Origin: G963677325 sp963677325
GTDB taxonomy: Bacteria > Bacteroidota > Bacteroidia > Bacteroidales > Prolixibacteraceae
DNA length: 64,000 nucleotides
Direction: 5' to 3'
NCBI GenBank assembly: GCA_963677325.2
Contig: CAXXGM010000008.1
Location: 744,001-808,000, forward strand
Of this stretch, positions 46,014 to 55,333 are shown piece by piece (position 1 is the stretch's first letter; the number at the start of each line of letters is the position of its first letter). A program made the translations under genes and the position numbers. The notes under the pieces were generated by a model, which saw only the letters and a program-made list of their open reading frames with translations, did not search any database and had not been told where the DNA came from.

Positions 46014-46367
46014 TAGTGAGCATTTGGTTAAGTCTGATAAATATACAATCATCGATCCATTAAATTGTTTTAGGTTTCAATGTTCCAAAGGTCGCGAATC
46101 TTGAAAACTTGAAACCATTTATTTTATCAAATTTTATTGTTTTAAGATTCCAGAGTTCAAAGTTGCGAATGTTTAAACCTTTAATATCCACCATCTTTCC
46201 TAATATTAAATTTTAAGAAGGGAATACTCATCAAAAATAAAATTTATTTTTAAAAAATATGTATTTTTGTCATACAAGTTTTAAAACATCATTTTTGCAT
46301 GTTTTAATGAATAATCTTGTTTAGGGTAATAATCATAATAAATGTCACCATTCAGCCAGATCTTCTC

Positions 46368-46411
46368 CGTACCTTCCTCGTACCTTGGTCGTACCATGTT
46401 CGGTACGCCAG
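46368..46411. repeat. 11-bp cgtacc array that flips strand in phase
   Basis: Units cgtaccttcct, cgtaccttggt and cgtaccatgtt are followed in the same 11-bp phase by cggtacgccag, whose ggtacg is the reverse complement of the word. Confidence 0.75.
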
Positions 46412-46474
46412 GTAATCTATACGTTAACATAAGAGAGGGAGAATGTATTGGCATGCTTTCAATCACTTTACTAA

Positions 46475-46519
46475 TTACAACGATACAATTTACAACGATA
46501 CAATTTACAACGATACAAT
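46475..46519. repeat. Three exact 15-bp tandem units, ttacaacgatacaat
   Basis: Three exact copies are followed by a partial fourth (tacaacc). They lie about 130 bp upstream of the kinase gene, where activator sites could be. Confidence 0.9.
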
Positions 46520-46649
46520 TACAACCTTAATACCTTGAAATTATTTTCTATAAAGTTGGTTTAATAAATATTCTGACCACTTATAAAACATTGTTTCAGA
46601 GTAGAAGAGATAAAGATACAAACATTTAACTTCGCAAAAAAATACTATA

Positions 46650-47492
46650 ATGATCTTAGTTGCAGACAGTGGCTCAACCAAAACTGAATGGAGTATCCTG
46701 GATGGTCAGGGAAATTCCGAAACCGTAATTACATCAGGCATAAACCCATTTTATCAGGACTCAGACAATATAGCAACTATCTTAAAGAAGGAATTTACAG
46801 CTGCTAAAACATTTGATGCCATTTATTTTTATGGTACCGGATGCATCAATAAAGAAAAGCAGGATATTGTTAAAACAGGTCTTTTACAACTGTTTAAAAC
46901 AGATTACATTTTCATCGGAAGCGACCTTTTGGCTGCTGCCCACTCTTTATGTCAGAATAAACCAGGATTTGCCTGCATTTTAGGCACTGGATCAAATTCG
47001 TGTTATTATAATGGAAGCGAAATAGTTGCCAACGTTTCTCCTCTTGGATTTATCCTTGGTGATGAAGGAAGCGGTGCTGTACTGGGGAGAAAACTTATTG
47101 GCGACGTACTCAAAAAACAACTGCCATCGGAGCTGATAAACGAGTTTTTTGAAACTTATCATACAACTGCTGCAGAAATCCTTGAAAACGTCTATAAAAG
47201 ACCATTCCCGAGCAGGTATTTGGCCACTTATGCTCAGTTTATTTCAAAGAATTTAAAGCATGCTGAAATCGAAAACATTGTTCTTACATCTTTTCGCGAG
47301 TTCGTTACTCGCAATTTATTGCTGTATCCTGAAATTAATCAGGCTGCAATCCGTTTTACGGGCAGCATAGCGTTCTATTTTGAAGCACAACTCCGAAAAG
47401 TTCTCGAAGAAAAACATCTTGAATTGGGAAATATTGTACGCACTCCAATGAAAGGGCTCATAGATTATCATAACTGCAAACTTATTTCATAA
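46650..47492 (+). CDS. murK: BadF/BadG-type amino sugar kinase, probable MurNAc kinase
   Basis: A cytoplasmic ASKHA-fold sugar kinase of 280 residues with phosphate-binding motifs DSGSTKTEW (5-13) and GTGSNSCYY, and FILGDEGSGAVLGR, as in GlcNAc/MurNAc kinases of the BadF/BadG group. Because murQ starts 22 bp downstream on the same strand, MurNAc is the most likely substrate, giving MurNAc-6-phosphate for the etherase; a similar murK-murQ pair is known in Tannerella. The upstream region carries tandem 11-bp and 15-bp arrays. Confidence 0.9.
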   Translation: MILVADSGSTKTEWSILDGQGNSETVITSGINPFYQDSDNIATILKKEFTAAKTFDAIYFYGTGCINKEKQDIVKTGLLQLFKTDYIFIGSDLLAAAHSLCQNKPGFACILGTGSNSCYYNGSEIVANVSPLGFILGDEGSGAVLGRKLIGDVLKKQLPSELINEFFETYHTTAAEILENVYKRPFPSRYLATYAQFISKNLKHAEIENIVLTSFREFVTRNLLLYPEINQAAIRFTGSIAFYFEAQLRKVLEEKHLELGNIVRTPMKGLIDYHNCKLIS

Positions 47493-47514
47493 ACATATTA
47501 GTACAACGGTTCGA

Positions 47515-48330
47515 ATGAAAAGAAAAACCACCATTACGGAATCACCTTCAAATTTTGACAATCTTGATAAAATGTCAATTGAAGAATTGTTGATTAACAT
47601 TAATGAAGAAGATTCTAAAGTTCACCTGGCAGTCAGGCAAGCAATCCCACAAATAAAAAATCTAGTGGAGCAAATTGAAGTCAGGATGAAAAAGGGAGGT
47701 CGTGTTTTTTACCTTGGCGCTGGGACAAGCGGTAGACTTGGAGTTTTGGATGCATCGGAGGTTCCTCCGACTTTTGGCGTTCCTGAAACAATGGTTATTG
47801 GCTTGATCGCGGGAGGCGATGTTGCGCTGAGAAAATCCGTCGAATCAGCAGAAGATGATCCGGATAAAGCCTGGGCTACACTTCAAAACTATGACATCAA
47901 TAAAAATGATACAGTGATTGGAATAGCGGCCTCAGGAACAACTCCTTATGCCATTGGAGTTATCAAACATGCACGTGAAAATGGAATTCTTACGGGTTGT
48001 ATTACTTGCAATCCATTAAGTGAGATTGCACAAGTGGCTGAGTATCCTGTTGAAGCCATAGTCGGTCCTGAATTTGTAACAGGCAGTACACGACTGAAGG
48101 CCGGGACAGCTCAAAAAATGATTCTAAATATGATCACAACCTCGATCATGATCAAATTGGGAAGAGTCAAGGGAAACAAAATGGTGAATATGCAGCTTAC
48201 CAATAAAAAACTGATTCATCGCGGAACATTGATGATTGTTGATGACCTGAATATCCCTGTTGATGAAGCGCGAAGATTGTTGCTAATCCATGGTTCTGTG
48301 AAAAAAGCATTGGAAGCATACCAAAAGTAA
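47515..48330 (+). CDS. murQ: N-acetylmuramic acid 6-phosphate etherase MurQ
   Basis: A cytoplasmic SIS-domain lyase that turns MurNAc-6-phosphate into GlcNAc-6-phosphate and D-lactate. The active-site signature LGAGTSGRLGVLDASEVPPTFG contains the catalytic Glu (E82, matching E. coli Glu83), and E113 in SAEDDPDKAW matches Glu114. Length (271) is slightly short because the C-terminal UBA-like part is reduced. It is in one transcript with the kinase. A word array starts on the base after its stop codon. Confidence 0.96.
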   Translation: MKRKTTITESPSNFDNLDKMSIEELLININEEDSKVHLAVRQAIPQIKNLVEQIEVRMKKGGRVFYLGAGTSGRLGVLDASEVPPTFGVPETMVIGLIAGGDVALRKSVESAEDDPDKAWATLQNYDINKNDTVIGIAASGTTPYAIGVIKHARENGILTGCITCNPLSEIAQVAEYPVEAIVGPEFVTGSTRLKAGTAQKMILNMITTSIMIKLGRVKGNKMVNMQLTNKKLIHRGTLMIVDDLNIPVDEARRLLLIHGSVKKALEAYQK

Positions 48331-48405
48331 AGATATTAGATATTAGAGATAACTCATAACTAATCTCTCATCTCTAATCTCTTATCTCTAATATCTCATC
48401 TCGAG
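48331..48405. terminator. gatattaga inverted word array between convergent genes
   Basis: Left words agatattagatattagagat pair with right words tctaatctcttatctctaatatctc to form a large imperfect hairpin. It begins at the murQ stop codon and ends a few bases from the stop of the convergent GH27 gene. Confidence 0.75.
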
Positions 48406-48407
48406 TT

Positions 48408-49970
48408 TTACCTTTTAGATATTTTAATCATAACCACTCCTTGTGCTGGAACTTGTGCTGTGAATTTATTTTTGTAAACGCCTAAATCTTTCTGATACCA
48501 AAGATTACGGACCGATTTTTCCCCTGAAATCTTTAATTCAGACCAGTTGATATCAACTTCTGCGGCATTTTTTCCTCTGTTGAATAGTCCTACTGCTTTA
48601 GAACCATCAGCCAGATTTTTAATCATAACGAAGCGATCGGCATCTCTTTTAATAACCAATCCGCATTCACCCAACGGATCCTGATTAACATCGATTACTT
48701 CGGGATTGCAGAGTACATTCAATGTAAATTTATCCAGTTTAGTCATGTCGCCGCTGTAAATCAAGGGCGAAGCCATCAGACTCCATAAAGACATGTAAGC
48801 ATACTGCATATTTGCTGGCATTGTAGTAAGTTTTGAAACACCCATTCCACGCGCACTGCCGATCCATCCAATTTGGATGTAATCAGGATCATTCCATTCA
48901 CCAGGTTTAGAATACTCTCTGAATCCGCTGTTCCGGAGAGCTACGTCGAAAATGCGATCAAGTTCAAATCCTAAATCTCCTGAGGTTCGCCACGAGTGGC
49001 CGTCAACTTCACCGCCCCACTTCCATACATCACCCATTCCGTATTGACAGAGATTAAATACAACATCCCTGTCAAGATTCTTAAGGATTTTCCCCATTAG
49101 GCGATAAGGTTTCTGGTAAGCTTCCAGACTCTTATCTTTACCTGCTATTTTGCCATATGAACACCAGTCATATTTTAGAAAATCAAATCCCCAGTCTGCA
49201 AACTGACGGGCATCTTGTTCCTCATGTTGGTAGGCGCCTGCAAAACCACCGCAGGTTAATGTACCGGGAGAAGTATAGATTCCAGCTTTAAGCCCCATAG
49301 AATGGACGTAATCGGTAAGAGCCTTCATATCCGGGAAATGACGATTCGGAATAATATTTCCTTTATCATCCCTTAGAGGCCCAACGCGCATAGGATCATT
49401 ATTTTTTGGAGCATTCATCCAGCAATCATCGATGTTTACATATTGATATCCTACATCAGCCATTCCACTGCTGATCATGATATCGGCTGCTTCGCGCATC
49501 ATCTTGTCAGTGATACGGTCGTAATGAGCATACCAGTGGTTCCAACCCATTGAAGGAGTAAGAGCGAGTTTATCGCCGGCAATAATCCTGAATTCACGCT
49601 TGTCGTTTCCTTTTGAATTCTTAGCAAGAATCGAGATCCTATACTCACCTTTAGCAGGAGCAATCCCTGTTATTATACCTTTAGCTGGATCAAGTTTTAA
49701 TCCCTCAGGTAAATTCCTGATCCTAAAAGTTATTGGTCTTTCTCCCTGACAAGGTATTCTGTACAGAAAAGGATGTCCCGGCCGGCAGCCATAAACCAAG
49801 GGACCGTTTATGCGGGGCTGGGGTTTAGCGGACGGAGTAATTATTAGAGCTAAACTGTCATTCCCATTATTTTCTTTCTCTTTATTCCGGTTCGAGGAGA
49901 ACGCGGACAATGTTACATGAAAAAAGAAAATCAAAAGTATTAATGAACCGACAATAGTTTTAGTTTTCAT
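48408..49970 (-). CDS. GH27 alpha-galactosidase with N-terminal He_PIG domains
   Basis: A secreted glycosidase. After the signal, residues about 50-140 contain a He_PIG_assoc-like segment (PRINGPLVYGCRPGHPFLYRIPCQGERPITFRI split over the He_PIG Ig fold). The GH27 barrel starts at LALTPSMGWNHWYAHY and holds YVNIDDCWM, the nucleophile Asp in FLKYDWCSYG, and the acid/base Asp in HSWRTSGD; a C-terminal beta domain follows. Expected activity is release of terminal alpha-galactose (or alpha-N-acetylgalactosamine) in the periplasm. The downstream neighbour transports sugars, which supports glycan use. Confidence 0.95.
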   Translation of the reverse strand: MKTKTIVGSLILLIFFFHVTLSAFSSNRNKEKENNGNDSLALIITPSAKPQPRINGPLVYGCRPGHPFLYRIPCQGERPITFRIRNLPEGLKLDPAKGIITGIAPAKGEYRISILAKNSKGNDKREFRIIAGDKLALTPSMGWNHWYAHYDRITDKMMREAADIMISSGMADVGYQYVNIDDCWMNAPKNNDPMRVGPLRDDKGNIIPNRHFPDMKALTDYVHSMGLKAGIYTSPGTLTCGGFAGAYQHEEQDARQFADWGFDFLKYDWCSYGKIAGKDKSLEAYQKPYRLMGKILKNLDRDVVFNLCQYGMGDVWKWGGEVDGHSWRTSGDLGFELDRIFDVALRNSGFREYSKPGEWNDPDYIQIGWIGSARGMGVSKLTTMPANMQYAYMSLWSLMASPLIYSGDMTKLDKFTLNVLCNPEVIDVNQDPLGECGLVIKRDADRFVMIKNLADGSKAVGLFNRGKNAAEVDINWSELKISGEKSVRNLWYQKDLGVYKNKFTAQVPAQGVVMIKISKR

Positions 49971-50199
49971 TAGTAAAATATTGGTTTGATAAGTTTACAA
50001 AATTGTAATTTCGTCCGAACCTGTCTGTCAGCACCTTGTAGCTAAAAGCTTCGATAATAGCCCTTACCCCAAGGGAACTCACTCTTAACCTAACTGAAGT
50101 TCGTTCCATCCAAAGTAATGTTGAATAAAAAAACTACTCCCGAAATAACTGTAAAGCCGAACATCAGTCTGCCAATGGAAGCAATAAAACAAATGAAAT

Positions 50200-51480
50200 T
50201 TATTTATTATTTACCACTTTCACTCTGATCTTGTGCCCGTGTGTTGCATAATACAACACCCATAGATAAATAGGGATCACAATCCAGTAAGCTGTTTTCG
50301 GGGTGCTTAAATCCGCAATACGTCCATAAAGGAGTGGAAGTACCGCAGCACCCGATATTGCCATTACCATCATAGAGGAACCAATCTTAGTAAAACGGCC
50401 TAACTCTTTAATTGCAAGAGGCCATATTGATGGCCACATCAAAGAATTAGCCAAACCTAACAATGCAATGAACATAACAGAAGTAAATCCATGTGTCAGT
50501 AAAGCCATGAAAGCAAACGCCAATCCCAGAATGGATGATAAAATCAAAGCATTGTTTTGTTTGAGATATTTAGGAATAGTCCCGATACCGATCACATAGC
50601 CCACAAGCATGGCAAATATCGTGAACGAAGAGAAAAATTTTGCAGTGGCGATGGGAATGTCAAGGTAAACGCCGTAACTTATAATTGTATTTCCAGCAAT
50701 TACTTCTACTCCCGTATAGAGAAAAATGGTAAAAACTCCCAATAAAAGATGAGGGAACTGGAATATGCTTGTTTTATTTGTTTCACCTTCATCTCCAATT
50801 GCATTTTCCTTATCCGCATCAATATCCGGTAGATTGGAATAGTAAAGGAATACTGCCAGCAGCAGCAATGAAATCATGATCAGTATGTAAGGAATAATGA
50901 CTCTGGAAGCAAGGGCATCGAGCTGAAGGCTTTTTTCAGCAATGTTCATAGTCGTTACCTTTTGAACTAGTTCATCAGCTCCTTTCAACGTAACAAATCC
51001 AAGAATCGCAGGAGCCAGGACGCCAGCAACACCGTTGCAGATTCCCATGATGCTGATTCGTTTAGCTGCACTCTCAATCGGACCAATAATAGTTACATAA
51101 GGATTGGAAGCAGTTTGAAGTAATGCCATACCTGCACCCTGGATGAATAATCCGGTAAGGAATAACCAATAGGTTCTGGTCAGGGCTGCTGGTACAAAAA
51201 CCATCGAACCAACAGCCATTATAACCAATCCGGCAGTCATCCCCTTTTTGTAACCAGTGTATCCAAGGAGCCAACCTGAGGGTACTGACATGAAAAAATA
51301 GGCAATGTAAAATGAAAAGGCCACAAGATAAGATTGGAAATTATTCAGCTCACACGCAATCTTAAGATAAGGAACCAGTATAGCGCTCAACCAGGTTACA
51401 AAACCAAAAACAAAAAATAAAGTTCCGATAATTACAATCGGGCTGGAAATATTGTGTAAAAAATTTCTAAATCTGTTCAT
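50200..51480 (-). CDS. FHS-family sugar:proton symporter (FucP/GluP-like MFS)
   Basis: A twelve-helix inner-membrane transporter. Family signatures: FVFGFVTWLSAILVPYLKIACELNNFQSYLVAFSFYIAYFFMSVP at the start, and the block QTASNPYVTIIGPIESAAKRISIMGICNGVAG. It imports fucose, glucose, galactose or similar hexoses with protons. I take the second Met (MNRFRNF) as start, since it places the first helix normally. Galactose released by the GH27 enzyme next door is a plausible substrate. Confidence 0.93.
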   Translation of the reverse strand: MNRFRNFLHNISSPIVIIGTLFFVFGFVTWLSAILVPYLKIACELNNFQSYLVAFSFYIAYFFMSVPSGWLLGYTGYKKGMTAGLVIMAVGSMVFVPAALTRTYWLFLTGLFIQGAGMALLQTASNPYVTIIGPIESAAKRISIMGICNGVAGVLAPAILGFVTLKGADELVQKVTTMNIAEKSLQLDALASRVIIPYILIMISLLLLAVFLYYSNLPDIDADKENAIGDEGETNKTSIFQFPHLLLGVFTIFLYTGVEVIAGNTIISYGVYLDIPIATAKFFSSFTIFAMLVGYVIGIGTIPKYLKQNNALILSSILGLAFAFMALLTHGFTSVMFIALLGLANSLMWPSIWPLAIKELGRFTKIGSSMMVMAISGAAVLPLLYGRIADLSTPKTAYWIVIPIYLWVLYYATHGHKIRVKVVNNK

Positions 51481-51598
51481 CTTTAAATTGAGGTAATTAG
51501 TCATTAGTTTGATTCAGGCAGGCCATAGCCTTTAGGAAGAAAGAACGCATTACTGAAAGCAATATAATCTAAAGTCTACTGTCTTCAGTCCACAGCCT

Positions 51599-53524
51599 TT
51601 ATCGATCAAGAGTCTTAATTTTATTTATAATGGTTTCTTCCACATCCATAGGGAATACCTCAGGCATGCCATACCAGAAAAATGAATCCAATCCCTCGTA
51701 TCTGCGTTGTTCTATATGAAGGTGTGTTGGAAGATAACTGGATACATCATTGGTATATCCAGCAACTGAAACCAGTTTATCCGGCCAAAGCTTTTTGACG
51801 TCAAAACCATAGCTGGTTGTTGTTTCTCTTGAAAATCCAACAAGTTTCCAATTTCCGATATTTATCGTATTTATGTAAACAGGCAGTGCGGTGGGCATTG
51901 TACCTTCATCGTAATATCTCAGCATCAGGTCACACCATTTTACGTTTTTTTCAGCAACGATATCGCCTGGTTTAGTTGCATTCTGAACTCTGAATTCATT
52001 TATTTTTTCCTTACTCCATGGAGTAATAGGAATATTGATGGTATCAAGGAAACATGAAACAGGTCCTTCTAATTTTTGCATTGGACGATCCAATACTGTG
52101 ATCACGTCATTCGAAAGTTTTTCTCCACTAATATACTCGCCATTGTCTTTTGGATTGATATCTCCTGCGGTACCCTGAAGGAATAACGAATTTGATGTCC
52201 CGGTTCTCTCTTCCAATAATTTTCTGGCCACTCCCGGGAAGTTTGCACTGATTGTATAATGCAATTTTCCTACAGCACTGAATACTGCGTGACAGGATGC
52301 CAGAAATAAATAGCTTTCTGAATTTTTTTCTTTATAGCTTACTTTAATTACATCAAGAGTACTGTCGTATAACTCAGGATGATCTTTCAATGTTCTGTTA
52401 TAACCTATATCAGTTTTTCCCCTTCCAAAATATAAATCTGCAGGTGTCATCGATTTCACTGCCTCGTCAATTGCTTTAAGTATTCCGTTCTTAACTGTAA
52501 CGTAAAGAAATGTGCTGTCAGGTCTTTGATTTGGTTCCTGCCATGTCAGCCAGTTTTGTGATACAGGAGCAAAGTGGGTGTGAGTAGAATTAATAAAAAC
52601 TGCACAGGCAGGGATATGATTCTTCTTATATACAAGATCTTTGACCATTCCGGTGAATGTGTCATTTAAACCGCAAACGTCAACATTGACAATAACAGCT
52701 GTTTTATCTTCATTTTTGATAGCCATCGCTCTTGCTGTAAGATTTCCCTCGGTGCGATGTTCTCCCAGATAAAGAATATTTTCTTTGCTTATGCCAAAGA
52801 TCCGGTCATTCAGGATGGTAATAAATTTCATATCCTCTTTGATAGTCTGTCCGTTTTTGTATGCTATTTTCAACCATTTATTGAATCTTTTCCAGGGTTC
52901 ATACTGATAAATAACATCTTCACTTGTAAGCGCATAAAGTTTTCCGTTATTGGCAGTAAGACTGACAATGTTTAGTGTTGTTCCAACCTTGGACCATTCC
53001 AGGTTTTTCTTCGAAAGATCTGCTGATATAAGTGAGCCCTTTCCATCGGAAGAGAATAACTTATTTTTACAGACTGCTAGTGCAACAGAGTTATTGGCGG
53101 CCCCGATCTTTATCCACTTAGCTCCTGCTGTTACTGCTCTTTCCAATAGATCACCATTGTTGTTGGCAGCATAAAGCTTATTATTTATTCCTGTTATGCA
53201 CTTGATGTTTTCAGCTTTACCGGCCTTTTCCCATTTGGAATTATTACCCGAAGGATTCATCCATAACAATTCATTATTGCTGACGATGAATAATTTATTG
53301 GTCACTCCAGCCATCGCAGTTGCTTCGGGAGCGTTGCCTTTATTGATCCATTGAAGGCTGAAGCGTCCGTCTCTTGGAGCGCCGTATCCACCCAGGTGAA
53401 GAGAGATCAGTGACTGATCCGGCTCAATACTGGACTGAGCTGTTCCCACAAAATAGGATGATTGTGAAAATGAAAGAAATGGAATAATCGTAAATAAGAT
53501 TACTAATACATTTATATTCTTCAT
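51599..53524 (-). CDS. Ceramidase-like alkaline hydrolase with an inserted beta-propeller
   Basis: A secreted protein (signal ending FLSFSQ). The neutral/alkaline ceramidase N-terminal domain starts as YFVGTAQSSIEPD...LHLGGYGAPRDGRF, is interrupted at about residue 55, and resumes at about 262 as NLTARAMAIKNEDKTAVIVNVDVCGL, with the zinc motif NSTHTHFAP (H315, H317), LASCHAVFS and FLQGTAGDINP. The 200-residue insert consists of propeller-like repeats (NKLFIVSNNELLWMN, NKLYAANNNGDLLER, NKLFSSDGKGSL, GKLYALTSEDVIY). Hydrolase activity on an amide-linked lipid or glycan is likely; the propeller may bind the substrate. Confidence 0.87.
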   Translation of the reverse strand: MKNINVLVILFTIIPFLSFSQSSYFVGTAQSSIEPDQSLISLHLGGYGAPRDGRFSLQWINKGNAPEATAMAGVTNKLFIVSNNELLWMNPSGNNSKWEKAGKAENIKCITGINNKLYAANNNGDLLERAVTAGAKWIKIGAANNSVALAVCKNKLFSSDGKGSLISADLSKKNLEWSKVGTTLNIVSLTANNGKLYALTSEDVIYQYEPWKRFNKWLKIAYKNGQTIKEDMKFITILNDRIFGISKENILYLGEHRTEGNLTARAMAIKNEDKTAVIVNVDVCGLNDTFTGMVKDLVYKKNHIPACAVFINSTHTHFAPVSQNWLTWQEPNQRPDSTFLYVTVKNGILKAIDEAVKSMTPADLYFGRGKTDIGYNRTLKDHPELYDSTLDVIKVSYKEKNSESYLFLASCHAVFSAVGKLHYTISANFPGVARKLLEERTGTSNSLFLQGTAGDINPKDNGEYISGEKLSNDVITVLDRPMQKLEGPVSCFLDTINIPITPWSKEKINEFRVQNATKPGDIVAEKNVKWCDLMLRYYDEGTMPTALPVYINTINIGNWKLVGFSRETTTSYGFDVKKLWPDKLVSVAGYTNDVSSYLPTHLHIEQRRYEGLDSFFWYGMPEVFPMDVEETIINKIKTLDR

Positions 53525-53769
53525 AATGATGGTATTTGATAACCCTTTCAAAAATAATATAATTTGAAAGGTTATACGCTTAATTATCTTGTTAGTTCAA
53601 TATTTCTTTACAAAACTAAGTCCAAAAATAATAGGATCCTTTGTACAAGGGCAATACAAAATTGTCTGGTCTTAATACGATTTTGCTTCTTTTCGTCTGT
53701 CTTATAGTAAAACAAAAGCCAATTGCACGGTTAAGGTGTAATTAGCTTTTGGTATATGTGTTTCCTTAA

Positions 53770-55128
53770 TTAAGCCAATTGCTTGTTTATTTCAGCAGCA
53801 TTCTTCTGGATTTTTATAATAGCTTCTGCAATCTGCTCCATGTCTGTTTTGCTTCCAAGGAGCATATTCTGAGTAAACCAAACAGCCTGAGTTGTGAGCT
53901 TGTCATTCTGAGGACAATGTGTGGTGCGCTCCACCCAATCTTTCATTGTTTTTTCTCCGTAGATACTCAGGTAGTGTTTGTTTTTGGCAAGATCAGTCAC
54001 GTAAGCGTCTTTGTTCATCATACCGTAACCGCCGGAGCCGGGAACACCTTCTGCTGAGAGGGCTTTAAGAAATTTGTCTCGGTCCATTCCTGCAAACTTC
54101 TCCTTGTCATATCGTAACATGTAAAGGTGATAAGCACTCTTTGTTACCCCTTTATAAAGTTTTGCCGGTAAAATGCCTGGGATTTCTTTTAAGAGTTTTG
54201 TGAGGTAGTCAGCATTTTCTGATCTCTTTTTTGCCTGTTCAACAAGCCGTGTCATTTGTGCAAGAAGGATACCTGCCTGAAATTCAGAAAGGCGAACGTT
54301 TGTGCCACGGGTACCTGACCCGGTTTCCAACCCTGCTGAATTGCCACCCTGGCCTTGAGTATGAAATCTGTAACAATTTTGAGCAAAATTATCATCATTT
54401 GTCAGGATTGCTCCCCCTTCACCTGAGTTAAGGTTCTTGCTTGCCTGGAAGCTGAATCCTCCTGCCAACCCCCAATTCCCTACGCTCTTACCTTTCCATT
54501 CAGCAAGGTGAGCCTGGCAGGCATCTTCAATAACGGGAATATTATGTTTCTTCGCTACTGAAAGAATGGTATCCAGATCCACTGGAGATCCTCCGATATG
54601 TACCGGCATGATAACTCTTGTGCGATCCGTGATGGCGCTCTCTATTTTGTTGGCATCTATCTGGAAACTCTCGATATCTGAATCAACAAAGATTGGTAAA
54701 GCATAATTCAAAACCACAACATTGTATGTGGCAATGAAAGTATAGGGAGGAATGATTACTTCATCCCCGGGACCGATGTTCAGGGCTCCCAGCATTGTAT
54801 AAAGAGCGTTGGTCCCGCTTGATATGGCCAGTGCATGTTTGGCCCCGGTGAGTTTCTGAAATTCCTGTTCAAATCTCGGAGCCGTTGGACTTCCCAGACG
54901 GCACCATTTCTTACTTTTCAGAACCTGAAGAAGTTCTTTCTCATCTGTCTGATCTATGATGGGCCAGCTATTCCATTTACCTGTAAATGCTTTAGTGCCG
55001 CCTAATACTGCTGGTTTAGCGTTTTTGTCGGATGAAGCATGGGCCAGGGTGGGTAAGCCTATTGCTATTCCGGCTCCTGCAATAGAGGCTGAATTGATAA
55101 AATCTCTTCGGTTTAATTGATTTTTCAT
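53770..55128 (-). CDS. Second Tat-signal DegT/DnrJ/EryC1/StrS-type aminotransferase
   Basis: A Tat motif NRRDF (Arg 7 and 8) is followed by a fold-type I PLP enzyme with SSGTNALYTML, the ring-nitrogen Asp (D202 in VIEDACQAH) and the Schiff-base Lys (K231 in FSFQASKNLNSGEGGA), so it should be a working aminotransferase. It is a paralogue of the DegT protein near 10 kb but has the Asp that protein lacks. Neighbours are the ceramidase-like and six-hairpin glycosidase-like genes on the same strand. Periplasmic PLP aminotransferases are rare; the substrate is probably a keto sugar. Confidence 0.9.
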   Translation of the reverse strand: MKNQLNRRDFINSASIAGAGIAIGLPTLAHASSDKNAKPAVLGGTKAFTGKWNSWPIIDQTDEKELLQVLKSKKWCRLGSPTAPRFEQEFQKLTGAKHALAISSGTNALYTMLGALNIGPGDEVIIPPYTFIATYNVVVLNYALPIFVDSDIESFQIDANKIESAITDRTRVIMPVHIGGSPVDLDTILSVAKKHNIPVIEDACQAHLAEWKGKSVGNWGLAGGFSFQASKNLNSGEGGAILTNDDNFAQNCYRFHTQGQGGNSAGLETGSGTRGTNVRLSEFQAGILLAQMTRLVEQAKKRSENADYLTKLLKEIPGILPAKLYKGVTKSAYHLYMLRYDKEKFAGMDRDKFLKALSAEGVPGSGGYGMMNKDAYVTDLAKNKHYLSIYGEKTMKDWVERTTHCPQNDKLTTQAVWFTQNMLLGSKTDMEQIAEAIIKIQKNAAEINKQLA

Positions 55129-55333
55129 TTGTTTTTTCTTTTGGTTAATTATTATTTAAAGTTTTATAATATTTTTCTATTCAGTTAATGACCGGATTAA
55201 AATAGAAATTTAAATCTTAATCATTTTATCAGGGTCAAAATTAGAAAGTTAATATTTAAGAAATTCCTGAAATATTGTCAGGTATAAATAGAATATTGTT
55301 CACTTTTTTATAATGCAACACTACAACGGGTAT

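Larger units (their letters stand above)
46014..46649. other. Divergent intergenic region rich in short arrays
   Basis: No gene. In order it holds a gtttcaa/ttgaaac word pair (about 46070-46118), an AT-rich part, an 11-bp cgtacc array (46368-46411) and a 15-bp array (46475-46519). It must hold the promoters of both the giant amidase gene and the murK-murQ pair. Confidence 0.6.

Noticed and set aside
46281..46530. Small frames on both strands upstream of murK
   Set aside because: They span tandem arrays and show no protein-like composition.
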